64,000 nt of DNA from Mesodorylaimus sp. YZB2_4 (lineage: Eukaryota > Nematoda > Enoplea > Dorylaimida > Dorylaimidae): the NCBI GenBank assembly GCA_030248295.1, contig JASANH010000072.1, forward strand, positions 310,001-374,000, read 5' to 3'. How positions within the stretch are numbered: the first letter of the stretch is position 1; each line of letters begins with the position of its first letter. Of the stretch, positions 9,001 to 16,909 are shown piece after piece. The notes below the pieces were generated by a model, which was not told where the DNA came from, made no database searches, and saw only the letters and a program-made list of their open reading frames with translations. The translations under genes were made by a program, and so were the position numbers.

Positions 9001-11472
9001 CGAGTCTAATAAATCGTCAATGCGTGGCAAAGGAAACTCGTCTCTGATAGTAATTTCATTTAGCTTCCTGAAATCCACGCAGAACCGGTATTCGTTCGAC
9101 TTCTTACGTACAAGACAAATGGGACTGGCCCAAGGACTGTGTGAGTCCTCGATTTGTTCACCTTCTTTCATTTCTTGGATCATTTTATCGACTATCTGTC
9201 TTTGGCAGAAGGGTAAACGACGAGGGGGTTGGTGGATCGGTGGATGTGATCCTGTATTGATAGCATGCTCGATTTCAATGTCGGCTGGCTTTAAACTGAG
9301 GGTGCTGGTTGCGAAAATACCCTTCTTCACCCAATCCGTTAGAAAACTTTTCATGCTGACCTTTTGTTTCTCCGTAAGGTGCGGATTATCAAATTTTATT
9401 GTCTGGACTTGCTGTACCAGATCCTTTTTCTTTTCGGGCTCATTGACTAAATGCAAATCCGTTGGCAGTATTTCCGCAACTTCCTCTATGTGGCCCAGAA
9501 TCAAGCCGACTGGTAGATTGACCGGATTTTGTGAGCAGTTCATGACTTGGATGGGGATGCGTCCATTCCTGACTTTGTTCGTGGAATGCGCTATCAAGAT
9601 AGCCATGTCGTTTGATGGCGATGTGAAATCAGCTGCGAAGCACACGTCTTTCCCTTCATGCTGTTCTGACAGGGATTGTCCCCAGATAAACTTCTCAGTG
9701 TAAGGTGGGATGGTTGTTGGTGTTCCCACTTCGATGGCATCCATGTGCTCTTTTCCTGCACTTGTGCGAATTTCGCTGCACTGCTCGATAATTGCTGCAC
9801 TAACCGGCATCTTTTGTGAAAAGTCGAAACATAATTTGCCCATCTTGGCCATCATATCCCGTCCTATGATCATTGTGACTGGCAGACCATCCAAGACATG
9901 GAGTGGATGGGTGATCGTTTTTCCCATCACTGCCACTTTGCACGTGACCAGGGTGCGAGCGACGGCTGCCGTGCCGTTGATCGATTTCATCGGGGCAGGT
10001 TTGCAATGTTTTACATCCAGCGTGGGATTGCTTTCCACCAGTGCACTCAACAATGGCTCGCTGATAAAACTTTTTCCTGCGCCTGTGTCTAGTAGGGCTT
10101 TGGCTCGTATGTTACTACTGATGAATTCCACCCATGGGACTGCTGCAGGCACAATTGATTCTCCTAAATTTGCGCCTATTACTTCATCTGGATTTACTTC
10201 TCGGTTTCTTTGCCTCCTGTGTTTCCGGCGTGCATATTTTCTTATTTTTATTTGTCCCATATTAAATTCGCCGAGAACGGCCCGCATAAGTGGCAACCCA
10301 CTTAGCAGACCCAAACAAAGGTTAATAACTGGCAAGAATGTCATCGTGGCACAAACCAAAAATGTCAGTATTCCGCCAAGCACAAACGGTCTCTTCATCA
10401 TTTCATATCGTTGTTTGACCGTTCGTTGCCTTGTCTCGCCTTCTCTTATTCGATGCGCAGACGTTGGTCCTGAGGGCCATTGGGCTCCAACTGATTCGGA
10501 TTGCCGCCACCAGGCAAGACCACGGCCTACGGTGAATATAAAGACCGCATCAAGCCATGACAATGAGAAAAACACTTTGAAAAGGCTTACATTATTCTGT
10601 CGTTGATCTCCATTGGCTGGCGCTACAGGCGCGACTGGTTGATTATTTGGCACATTTCCATTGGCCAGGGCACCTTGATCCGGCTGAACGATTGGCGCAC
10701 TCCTGTTGACTGGTGCGGCAACTGAATTCACTGGCTGAAAATCATCACATGAAAACAGCTCCCTATTGACGTCTGTGATGTTACACTCAGCATTCCAAAA
10801 ATCTTCCGATGGAAAGTATTCTTCGTTCTCTTCCTCCAGGGCGGCGTGATGATTACCCCCTGGTTGGGACTCACGCTCACCTACGTTGTGATTTCGTTTA
10901 TTGGCATGAGGACGCCCACTCTGTTCACGATTAGGTGCGCCTCTGCCTCTATGACTATGATTGGTTCGACTACCCAGATTATTGGAGAAGCTACCCGCCT
11001 GTGAACCTTTTTGGCTGGGGTTTGACCGATTACTGACCTGGTAGTTCCGCAAGGACATGGGTTCTTGCCCATTCATTCGCCGTTTGGACGCTTGATAATG
11101 CACGCAATTTTGCCGAATGTGGCCCATGTTGCCACAATGCTCGCAACCTTGACCATTGGACTGGCTGTAGCGTTGATGAGACGAGGCCAACAAACGACAA
11201 TCTTGGGTCGTGTGGTTCGTGAAACCATCGAACTGGCACACTTGACGTGGCTGATCTTGATTGCCGGATCCTTGCGACTGGTTGATTTGTGATCCGCTGC
11301 CACGGCCTTTGGAACCGTTCCGAAAACTTCCGCGGCCTTGACCGAAAGTGGCATTCAACGTTGATGATAAATCGCCTTGTATGATGACGGCTGAAGAATT
11401 TAAGGAAAACATGCGTTGAGTCAACTCAGTGGCTGTGACAGCTGCTACAACCTCATCTAAAGGTTTAGCCAA
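6070..11472 (-). CDS. Gag C-terminus/Pol polyprotein of the Ty3-type element
   Basis: A 1,800-codon open frame, in the same frame as the upstream Gag segment. Approximate residue positions: a CCHC zinc knuckle (CEHCGNMGHIRQNC, about 110-123); two hydrophobic segments (about 296-315 and 362-400); aspartic protease with LLDTGAGKSF (about 461-469); reverse transcriptase with YLDD (about 898); RNase H with TDAS (about 1046); integrase HHCC finger (about 1259-1310) and D,D,E residues at about D1341 (VDLFG), D1400 (VSDRG) and E1437 (LTERF). The last 200 residues are Pro/Ser/Thr/Gln-rich. All catalytic motifs are intact, so the enzyme could be active. It would make the proteins for cytoplasmic particle assembly, reverse transcription and integration. 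Confidence 0.93.
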   Translation of the reverse strand: MAKPLDEVVAAVTATELTQRMFSLNSSAVIIQGDLSSTLNATFGQGRGSFRNGSKGRGSGSQINQSQGSGNQDQPRQVCQFDGFTNHTTQDCRLLASSHQRYSQSNGQGCEHCGNMGHIRQNCVHYQASKRRMNGQEPMSLRNYQVSNRSNPSQKGSQAGSFSNNLGSRTNHSHRGRGAPNREQSGRPHANKRNHNVGERESQPGGNHHAALEEENEEYFPSEDFWNAECNITDVNRELFSCDDFQPVNSVAAPVNRSAPIVQPDQGALANGNVPNNQPVAPVAPANGDQRQNNVSLFKVFFSLSWLDAVFIFTVGRGLAWWRQSESVGAQWPSGPTSAHRIREGETRQRTVKQRYEMMKRPFVLGGILTFLVCATMTFLPVINLCLGLLSGLPLMRAVLGEFNMGQIKIRKYARRKHRRQRNREVNPDEVIGANLGESIVPAAVPWVEFISSNIRAKALLDTGAGKSFISEPLLSALVESNPTLDVKHCKPAPMKSINGTAAVARTLVTCKVAVMGKTITHPLHVLDGLPVTMIIGRDMMAKMGKLCFDFSQKMPVSAAIIEQCSEIRTSAGKEHMDAIEVGTPTTIPPYTEKFIWGQSLSEQHEGKDVCFAADFTSPSNDMAILIAHSTNKVRNGRIPIQVMNCSQNPVNLPVGLILGHIEEVAEILPTDLHLVNEPEKKKDLVQQVQTIKFDNPHLTEKQKVSMKSFLTDWVKKGIFATSTLSLKPADIEIEHAINTGSHPPIHQPPRRLPFCQRQIVDKMIQEMKEGEQIEDSHSPWASPICLVRKKSNEYRFCVDFRKLNEITIRDEFPLPRIDDLLDSLSGAKFFSTLDLISGYWQIKLKERDREKTAFRVPGGGHYQWKVLPFGLTNAPAVFMRVMSAVLSGIMWNRCLVYLDDVLIFADTFEEHQKRLEAVLQRLHKVNLRCKLSKCNFLRKEIPFLGHIVSAEGLKPDSSKVKAVSEMPIPKDRKTVRRFLGMCSFYRRFIENFSRIARPLYELTKENVKFDFGREAMQAFEELKKKLTTAPILMYPNFKRPFTILTDASREGLGAIIMGEDNDGVEHPVAYASRTLLPSETRYSVTELEGLAVYWAVKLFKPYIYGQKFTIITDHLPLVYIFKNKTHDGRFAKWIANMTGMHFQIKYRPGRKHGNVDALSRASIDEAAFAAIEREVSQVDLCKWEANARLYDLSQHQRADPGLRARIEFLEQGILPMDENIAKQFLLEKPRYLMKDGILVHLMRWSKNAEPVFQIVVPHSMKGDILHQCHSDTFAAHFGIGKTFDKIAQRYYWDGYFQDVERYVKQCPLCAQFKDPTHKQVSPLHPLPPTAGPWERVGVDLFGPLPTTKRGNQYIIVFTDYFTRWVEATPIPNKEAKTVAAVFIRDILCRYGSCNELVSDRGTEFLNSLMQEVCRLCNITKKNTTAYHPMCNGLTERFNKVLGNMLGICMKQYDQSWDTVLPFILFAYRSSIQASLKYSPYRIMFGREPRIPGELSVQPITPATPKTFADEIAAGLNLMKAVIRKNLLEAQERQKKDYDRSSNDIELPINSLVWLQRVPKGMGAKLQPKWEGPYVILAKPTKVDSVIREWTNPTATSKLVHNNRLKKCYAPWQLPPVDDDEDEDLPAIPATPVPRVAQEQAHDMPQLPETRPVQESSERMDSAAQEIPIRSNDEPRSSSPAFTTPPSSPARPTAVSSMPSAPKSMVPTTKSSQTELDQAQKSQVPAPTSTSNTTTDGPTQSNQQYAESQATSSSTMAAPTMKSATSQETVPVRTRGHGLRTNPPQTQRYQAWSSHRQQKK

Positions 11473-11496
11473 ATTTTTGTATGCGGCTTTCCAAAG

Positions 11497-11976
11497 TTAA
11501 GCGTTGCTATGGTTAGGGTCATTGACTTTTAGACCTGCTATGAAACGTTCTTTTAGCACGACTTTTTGAGCCTCATCTCCTATACCAACGTGAGCTTTCT
11601 TTACCAGATTTCTAAGGTCACGCAGGTAATCGGCTACTGTCTCATCAGGCTTTTTAGTCCTATTTTGTAATTCCTGAAGCCATATTGCTACTTGAATCGG
11701 ATTTGACAAATTATTGATTAAAAACGCTTTGGCATTATCATAGGAATTTTTAGCATTTGCTTCTGCGCTACGAAAAACTTTCAGAGCTCTGCTTTTCAAA
11801 CATTTTTTCAATTCCAAAAACTTTTGGGCATGGTTTAGGCCATTCACTAATTCTGCCTGATACTCGAAATCCTCAAACCATTCAAGAACATCTTGCTCTG
11901 TGTTGCCTGTCAAAGGGTTAGTGTCCCAAATGCGATAGAATGGTTGATTTACTATTGCTTGCAAAACTTCTGCCAT
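11497..11976 (-). CDS. Gag N-terminal segment of the Ty3-type element
   Basis: 159 codons starting MAEVLQAIVNQPF, with the retrotransposon Gag pattern (DVLEWFEDFEYQ, the core around VADYLRDLRNLV). It ends at TAA (11497-11499). The next frame is in phase and continues as LWKAAYKNLAKP, so the stop falls inside Gag, before the zinc knuckle. This is either a nonsense mutation in one copy or a site of stop-codon readthrough. Confidence 0.85.
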   Translation of the reverse strand: MAEVLQAIVNQPFYRIWDTNPLTGNTEQDVLEWFEDFEYQAELVNGLNHAQKFLELKKCLKSRALKVFRSAEANAKNSYDNAKAFLINNLSNPIQVAIWLQELQNRTKKPDETVADYLRDLRNLVKKAHVGIGDEAQKVVLKERFIAGLKVNDPNHSNA

Positions 11977-12219
11977 GACTGATGATTATTAGATTGGACA
12001 ATCAACAACGTCGGGTTTTGACCGATCGGTTATGATGAGTACACGGGTTGTGGCCCAGTACGGTTTGCTAACCTCAGTTGACAGTTGTGCTGCCCGCCTG
12101 AGTGAACAACCACAGTGTCCTTGGGACTGCCTGGGTTTATTGTCTGATTGCAGACTGCCTGAGAATACTCAGTAACCGATTGCGGTTTGCCTGAGTTGAT
12201 TGCCAACCTCTCTCCCCTG

Positions 12220-12242
12220 GTAAGACCTGAGCGGCCCCCAAA
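12220..12242 (-). other. Candidate primer-binding site of the Ty3-type element
   Basis: On the element's strand the LTR ends in CATCACA and is followed by TTTGGGGGCCGCTCAGG. The part from TGGGGGC, two bases in, starts like sites for a tRNA whose 3' end is GCCCCCA (tRNA-Pro type). Only the first seven bases fit, so the assignment is tentative. Confidence 0.35.
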
Positions 12243-12721
12243 TGTGATGTGGCTTGGATTGAGAACGTCTAGGGGTTTGGTTTATTGATTACCACACCAC
12301 ATAAATGATTTATTGCTCACCGGTGACTGGCCGTTGATAAGGGTGAAATCTCTTGAACGAGCGCTTAAACGGGACGACCATCGTCGATGAAACTTTACTC
12401 ACAGCCGCCGCACGTGGATACGAAATTGAACAGACTCACCTACACACGAAAATGCGCCTCCTTATATACCTTTCCTAATACACGTGCCTATAGAGTACAA
12501 GGTCAGACAAACAATGTCATAAAAGAAAAACCAGTATGGTTAGCACAAAACCTGATGCACGCGTGTTAGATCTAGAAACATTTCTGGTTCCTGTCGCTTG
12601 GCCGCTGATGAACTTTGATCCATCTCAGAAACTGGCGCGGCCTCGATGCGGGTGCAAGAAACAGGAAAAATGTGCAAACACCAGAACTGGCGGCAAATTC
12701 CAGTACGAATGCTTCGTCACA
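12243..12721 (-). repeat. 5' LTR of the Ty3-type element
   Basis: 479 bp, paired with 5553-6031. It ends TCACA directly against the GGAG target duplication and the remaining TM6-TM7 exon of gene 2. Confidence 0.95.
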
Positions 12722-12725
12722 GGAG
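12722..12725. repeat. Target-site duplication GGAG (right)
   Basis: Second copy of the 4-bp duplication; sequence of the TM6-TM7 exon resumes at 12726. Confidence 0.9.
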
Positions 12726-13083
12726 CCCACGCTGGATTGATGTCCGTCCTCTTAGCGCAGTTCGCTTCATGGCTTATGACGTTCTTGGGAATTTATTACC
12801 ATAACATTGCCTACTTCACAACTATTTTTGGTATCAATGCAGCTCTTAGCGTATTGATCTGCATTTATCAGTTTCTAGCTAATCAGAAAGTAAGCCGGGG
12901 AATAATTCAATCATAATTGATCACGAGATCGATGACTTGCCGCAACGCAAATGTGTCTCCAATCTGCAAACGGAAAAGGAAGCTCGTACGTTTCTGCATA
13001 GTGCCTTGACTTTTCAGGTCAGAGCATTCCTCACGAAGACGTTGCTTTCCAAAAGACGAAATCGTGATTTAATGAAATCTTAA
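12726..13083 (+). pseudogene. 3' remnant of gene 2: TM6-TM7 and tail exons
   Basis: 12726-12889 continues the exon begun at 5548 and reads HAGLMSVLLAQFASW and GINAALSVLICIYQFLANQK. 13018-13083 is the tail exon, starting VRAFLTKTLLSKRR and ending TAA. Both are open, though the element separates them from the rest of the gene. Confidence 0.85.
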
Positions 13084-13669
13084 GAATACTAAATACATAC
13101 TTTATTTACGTTTGAAGTGTAGTCTGCCATTACGTACTTGTCTATTTGTGAGCACACAGCCCCCTCGAATGGTTGCATGACTGGCTCGGTATGCGCCTGG
13201 TTGTTTTGTGACACAAACTTGAGTTTGGAAAAAATGCTTCTTGAAATTGAGAGTTTTGGTGAGATTTTGCATTTTTTGCAATTTAGGCTCTATGCTTATT
13301 GACGTCTGCCTGTCCACCATGGCACATTGGAAAGGGATGCACCTCAGTCATTATAATTGGTAGATTGCTTAGTGCACATTACTAGCTGCAATGGCAGCCA
13401 TATAGCACTCTACTGTCTGGTGCCATCGATGAAAGCCTCACTTTTTTGTCGACGAAATTTACCTCACGGGGTTTGGGGCTTTTTTGAGGGAAAAACCTAA
13501 AACTCGAAGCCCGAAACCCAAGAACCGACCTTGCAGAGAGCCCTGCGTGTTTTTCTCGACGCTCGGCTTCCTCACAACACAAAAATTCAGAAATACGCGG
13601 GCTTTGGGCGCTGACCGCGGCTGACCAGTTGGCCATACGCCCCTAATCTTTTGCTAGTGCTAGAAATGA

Positions 13670-13800
13670 CCTCAAGGTCGAGGTTAGAATCCTGTCGAAA
13701 ACCTGATTGACCGACCCTTGGTCAAAGGTCAGGTGAAAGGTCAGAAAATATTTTGGGGTCCGGTCAAGGTCAGGGTCGGATCAGAATTTCTTGCACCCCG
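13670..13800. repeat. GGTCA-rich repetitive stretch
   Basis: There are many near-copies of GGTCA, including GGTCAAGGTCAGG, and a related stretch at 15280-15345 contains the same 13-mer. This looks like a degenerate dispersed repeat. A similar GACCA/TGACC-rich stretch lies at 24550-24760. No gene lies in any of them. Confidence 0.4.
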
Positions 13801-13883
13801 TCAAAATATTCTGACAGTGAAAGAAAGTTAATTTAGTGCAAAGTTGGTGAAAAAAATTTTCAAGCTGCTGCCTTCCTGTATGG

Positions 13884-14700
13884 GGATTTGAGGACAGTTT
13901 CACAGTTCTAAATGCCGAGGCATGTCCTGAATTCTAGGACAGTCCTAAGACCATTGCTTAATCAGCTTGGTGTCCCACCAAAGGACACCAAGCTGTCTTA
14001 AGTTTAGGAGGACCTCGACCATGTCCCGACACTTTGTGTTGTCTTCATTTCCCAGCAGCGCTGCCAGGCGCAGGGCCATTGCCCTTGATCTATGGCAATT
14101 TTAACTGATCTTTCTAGAGCAATTTTTTGGGCAATCTTTGGGCGTCTTGAGACTTTGCCATTTTGCCATAGCTCTCTCGACCCGTAATCACGGTTCTTTT
14201 TCAGCTGAACTAAAATTCTGTCGTCCTTATTTAGCCATTAGGGCCAAAAAGGGACGACAAAATGTTATCATCATCAGTTTACTCCTTACCCAAGCAAATA
14301 CATGCACTTGAAAGGGGAGGGGGACACACATGTACGTTAATTAATCAAATTTTACACGCGAGATCAAGTAACTACCAAGCATAATCCCATTGGACGGAAT
14401 CCCGTAAAACAGTCGCAGAAAACACAAAACTGTGTATGTGAACTCAAAATTATGACTTGAAAAACCCAAATGTTGTGGTTCACACAGTCGCCTAAACAAG
14501 ATAAAGAGATCCTGTCTTACTGTGAAGCAAGATGAGGTCTGTCTCAGGACGCGCCAAAATCTACGCATAAGGCACTCTTGGACAGCCATTGTGACATGTC
14601 CGAAATCGGTGTCTCAGCGATGTCCCAAGTTGCTGTCCTAAACAAGGCCCTGAATTCGCACCCGTCCTGAAATTAGGATCGCACTGTGAAACTGGCCCCT
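13884..14700. mobile_element. Possible foldback/TIR DNA element
   Basis: CAGTTTCACAGT at 13894-13905 is inverted exactly at 14683-14694. The flanking bases (GGGGATTTGAGGA on the left, GGCCCCTGC on the right) are loosely inverted, and GGACATG/AGGACAG motifs recur inside both ends. A strong internal hairpin lies at 13963-13995. No transposase frame is present, so if real it is non-autonomous. Exact ends are uncertain. Confidence 0.4.
13963..13995. repeat. 13-bp perfect hairpin
   Basis: CAGCTTGGTGTCC (13963-13975) is reverse-complemented at 13983-13995 with a 7-nt loop. Confidence 0.7.
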
Positions 14701-15279
14701 GCTGATTGTCTGTGCTATTGCAATTATTTTACTCGTCCAAGCCCCTACCAGCCCAGCTGCACAGACCGATGTGTGCCAGCGTAGTGCATGCTTGCGTATG
14801 CCATCCATCCGTGGCAGCCGCTCTCTCTTCCCATTTTTTCTTATCCAAACTTGGCTTCACTAGCGCAAGGTATTCTTGCTGAACTAGCCACTTCCAGCCT
14901 CGGAAGGCGCCTTTTCTCGCAACCAGCATTGCGATTGGTGGGAAAAGTTTCGATTAACAGAAATCGATCATGCGGAGGCAGTTGGAGCAGGAATTGATGT
15001 TACAAAGAATGGGTTTATTTTCGATTTTTATTGAGTGTCATTTTCTCTAGTTTCCCCAAAGCCATCAAAAAAACAGCTTTGCATATCTTTTTGAGCTTGA
15101 TAAAAATTCAGTTTCTTGGACTGCCCGTGAAATTTCACGTAATGCCAGAAAATTGTCAACTGGAGTGAAATTTCTTGGTGAAATTGCAAACACAGAGATG
15201 CTTTGTTGCTGGTGCCGGCTGAGCAAAATTTTTGTCCGATCACTGTCAAAGTCAGAGCCAGAAAACTTACAATTCTTCG

Positions 15280-15345
15280 CAGGTCAACGGTCATGTCAGA
15301 AAGTTTTTTGGTTCGGTCAAGGTCAGGTCAGACCGTGAAAAACTC
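15280..15345. repeat. Second GGTCA-rich stretch
   Basis: Contains GGTCAAGGTCAGGTCAG, sharing a 13-mer with 13770-13782. The rest of 14700-16399 holds nothing recognisable apart from a short signal-peptide-like frame at 15474 (MGCFFFAALPLASASS), which cannot be joined with confidence to gene B. Confidence 0.35.
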
Positions 15346-16399
15346 TGGTCATTAGAACACTATATTTTGCACAGAGCTTTCTCTTGCACCTAAGAACATA
15401 CTACAATTTTTGGTTTTGCAAAGTTTAAGAGAACGGTCGGTGATGTTCCATGTAAGAGTACTCACCCCGTAGAATGGGTTGCTTTTTCTTCGCAGCTCTC
15501 CCGCTGGCTTCAGCCTCCAGCCCTGCCGTTTTCCCTGCTTTCACGTCGATGGACAACTAACGCCCGAAATGTGCATCAGGAAAGTTTTCAAAAACGTTTC
15601 AGGAAACCAAGAGCCTCCGAAGAAGACCTAGCGACATTTTTATTTTTTAGGTCGATTTAGCTTAGGAGAATGCAAGGGCGTGTCTGCCCTGTCGCCTTGG
15701 CTCCGCTCGGAGAAACGTGTTAAATTCTGTCAAGTGAAGTGAAAAAAGAAAACGTATACAGCCCCACTATGAAGGGGTGACAGGTTTCTTACAAAAATTC
15801 TCCATTGAATTATCACCATGGGCGAACACCGTCTGCTCTTTAATTGTGTAATTATTGACATGTTCAGTGTATGCTATCAAAAATTTAGTGTATTCTGCTC
15901 ACGATTAGTAACTGGTCGCGTCCGTCAATTGTGATACAGTGGCCTATTTTAATTTGTCTTCTTGGTGGGAGCGAATAATTGTGCCGTTTCTGCACAATGG
16001 CAAGAAGGTTGAAGTTCCACAGCGACAGAGGTTCTCTAAGGGAACAGTCTCGACGACTACCTTTTCTCATACAATACTTCACACATACACCATAGTGAAA
16101 TTAATGTGATCGAGGAGGGATAAAATGATGGTCATAGTCCCAGACTGGAGCTCTGCCTGCCCCTAGCTAAGAAATGGGTTTTTTCCAGTTGTAAAAACTC
16201 TTTTTTCTGATCACTTTTACGAGGATGTGGTCACTCAGATTGGTATGCTTACTGTCCATGCTTTGCTCGGCTAGATCCGCTGCTGCAAATACCAGCTTAG
16301 CATGCCCAGGGACGGGTGCGGGCAGGGATGACAACGAGCGATGTAAGTAACTCTCGGTGTCATGCATGTCGTGTGCTGCAAGCTGACTATGCGCTCTAG

Positions 16400-16909
16400 G
16401 TAAGATAACTTCGTGCGCCCAGTATCAAAAAAAAAATATGGTCACCTACCTTCGCAACAACAAATGCTACGGACTGTTCAATGCGAAGGATTCGTGGCAA
16501 GCGAGCTATAAAAACTGCGACAACCTGACCACGGCATTCTATCCATACATGAACCACGGCCGAGCAGCGGTCTTCGCTAATTTGAACGAGTTCACCGAAG
16601 TTATTGGCCAAATAATGAAGCTAGCTGATAATCAACAAGTGACTAATGGCCACCGCGCCACAATCGACATCAATAAACCCATTTGGTTGGGCGCCGAGTC
16701 TATTTCGGGTGGCGACAAAATATCCGATTATTGTTGGATGAGCACATCATGCCAGATGGGCTCTCAAGTGTCAAATCAGCAAGCGAACATTTACACAACA
16801 TTGGCAAATTCCACGCCATCCTGCCTCGCAGTCGACGTCGCTGAGGGTCAGCCTGAAAGGTTTCGGGGCGAAAATTGCGATGAGCAGAATTTCATGCTCT
16901 GCGAATTCG
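16400..16909 (+). CDS. Gene B exon: CTLD type I
   Basis: 169 codons, phase 1-1. It contains SCAQYQ, then NNKCYGLF, WLGAES, ISDYCWM and a terminal MLCEFG. This is the C-Y ... W-L-G ... C-W ... C-E spacing of a divergent C-type lectin fold. It is closest to the gene D exon at 38297 and the gene E exon at 50825. No canonical Ca-binding EPN/WND triplet is evident. Confidence 0.8.

Larger units (their letters stand above)
5553..12721 (-). mobile_element. Ty3-type LTR retrotransposon, nearly intact, minus strand
   Basis: The element is 7,169 bp with 479-bp LTRs (5553-6031 and 12243-12721) beginning TGTGA and ending TCACA, flanked by GGAG. It codes Gag then Gag/Pol in one minus-strand frame broken by one stop codon. 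Domain order is Gag, zinc knuckle, protease, reverse transcriptase, RNase H, integrase, which is the Ty3 order with integrase last. It interrupts gene 2 at a splice acceptor. The 5' LTR is the right-hand one in window coordinates. There is no env-like third frame. A polypurine tract next to the 3' LTR is not obvious. Confidence 0.95.
3857..13083 (+). pseudogene. Gene 2: decayed mucin-TSP1-7TM receptor, split by an LTR retrotransposon
   Basis: The exon structure is that of genes B and E: mucin-exon remnant (3857-4389), TSP1 (4445-4605), TM1 (4671-4775), TM2 (4837-4945), TM3 (5011-5170), TM4 (5224-5290), TM5 (5343-5486), TM6-TM7 (5548-5552 plus 12726-12889) and tail (13018-13083). The TM1 exon has a TAA where paralogues have Trp and is 105 instead of 110 bp, a 5-bp frameshifting deletion. 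In the TM5 exon the conserved Cys-Trp is Tyr-Arg and a TAG follows. The TM4 donor is GCAAGG. A 7.17-kb LTR element interrupts the TM6-TM7 exon. No CTLD exons were found upstream. The TSP1, TM2, TM3 and TM6-TM7 parts are otherwise open, so the decay is fairly recent. It cannot make a functional receptor. Confidence 0.88.

Noticed and set aside
8963-10606. 246- and 298-codon plus-strand frames inside the retrotransposon
   Set aside because: Both are antisense shadows of the Pol frame, whose motifs are clear on the minus strand.
15474-15560. Signal-peptide-like frame MGCFFFAALPLASASS as first exon of gene B
   Set aside because: No convincing phase-1 donor follows before the stop codon.
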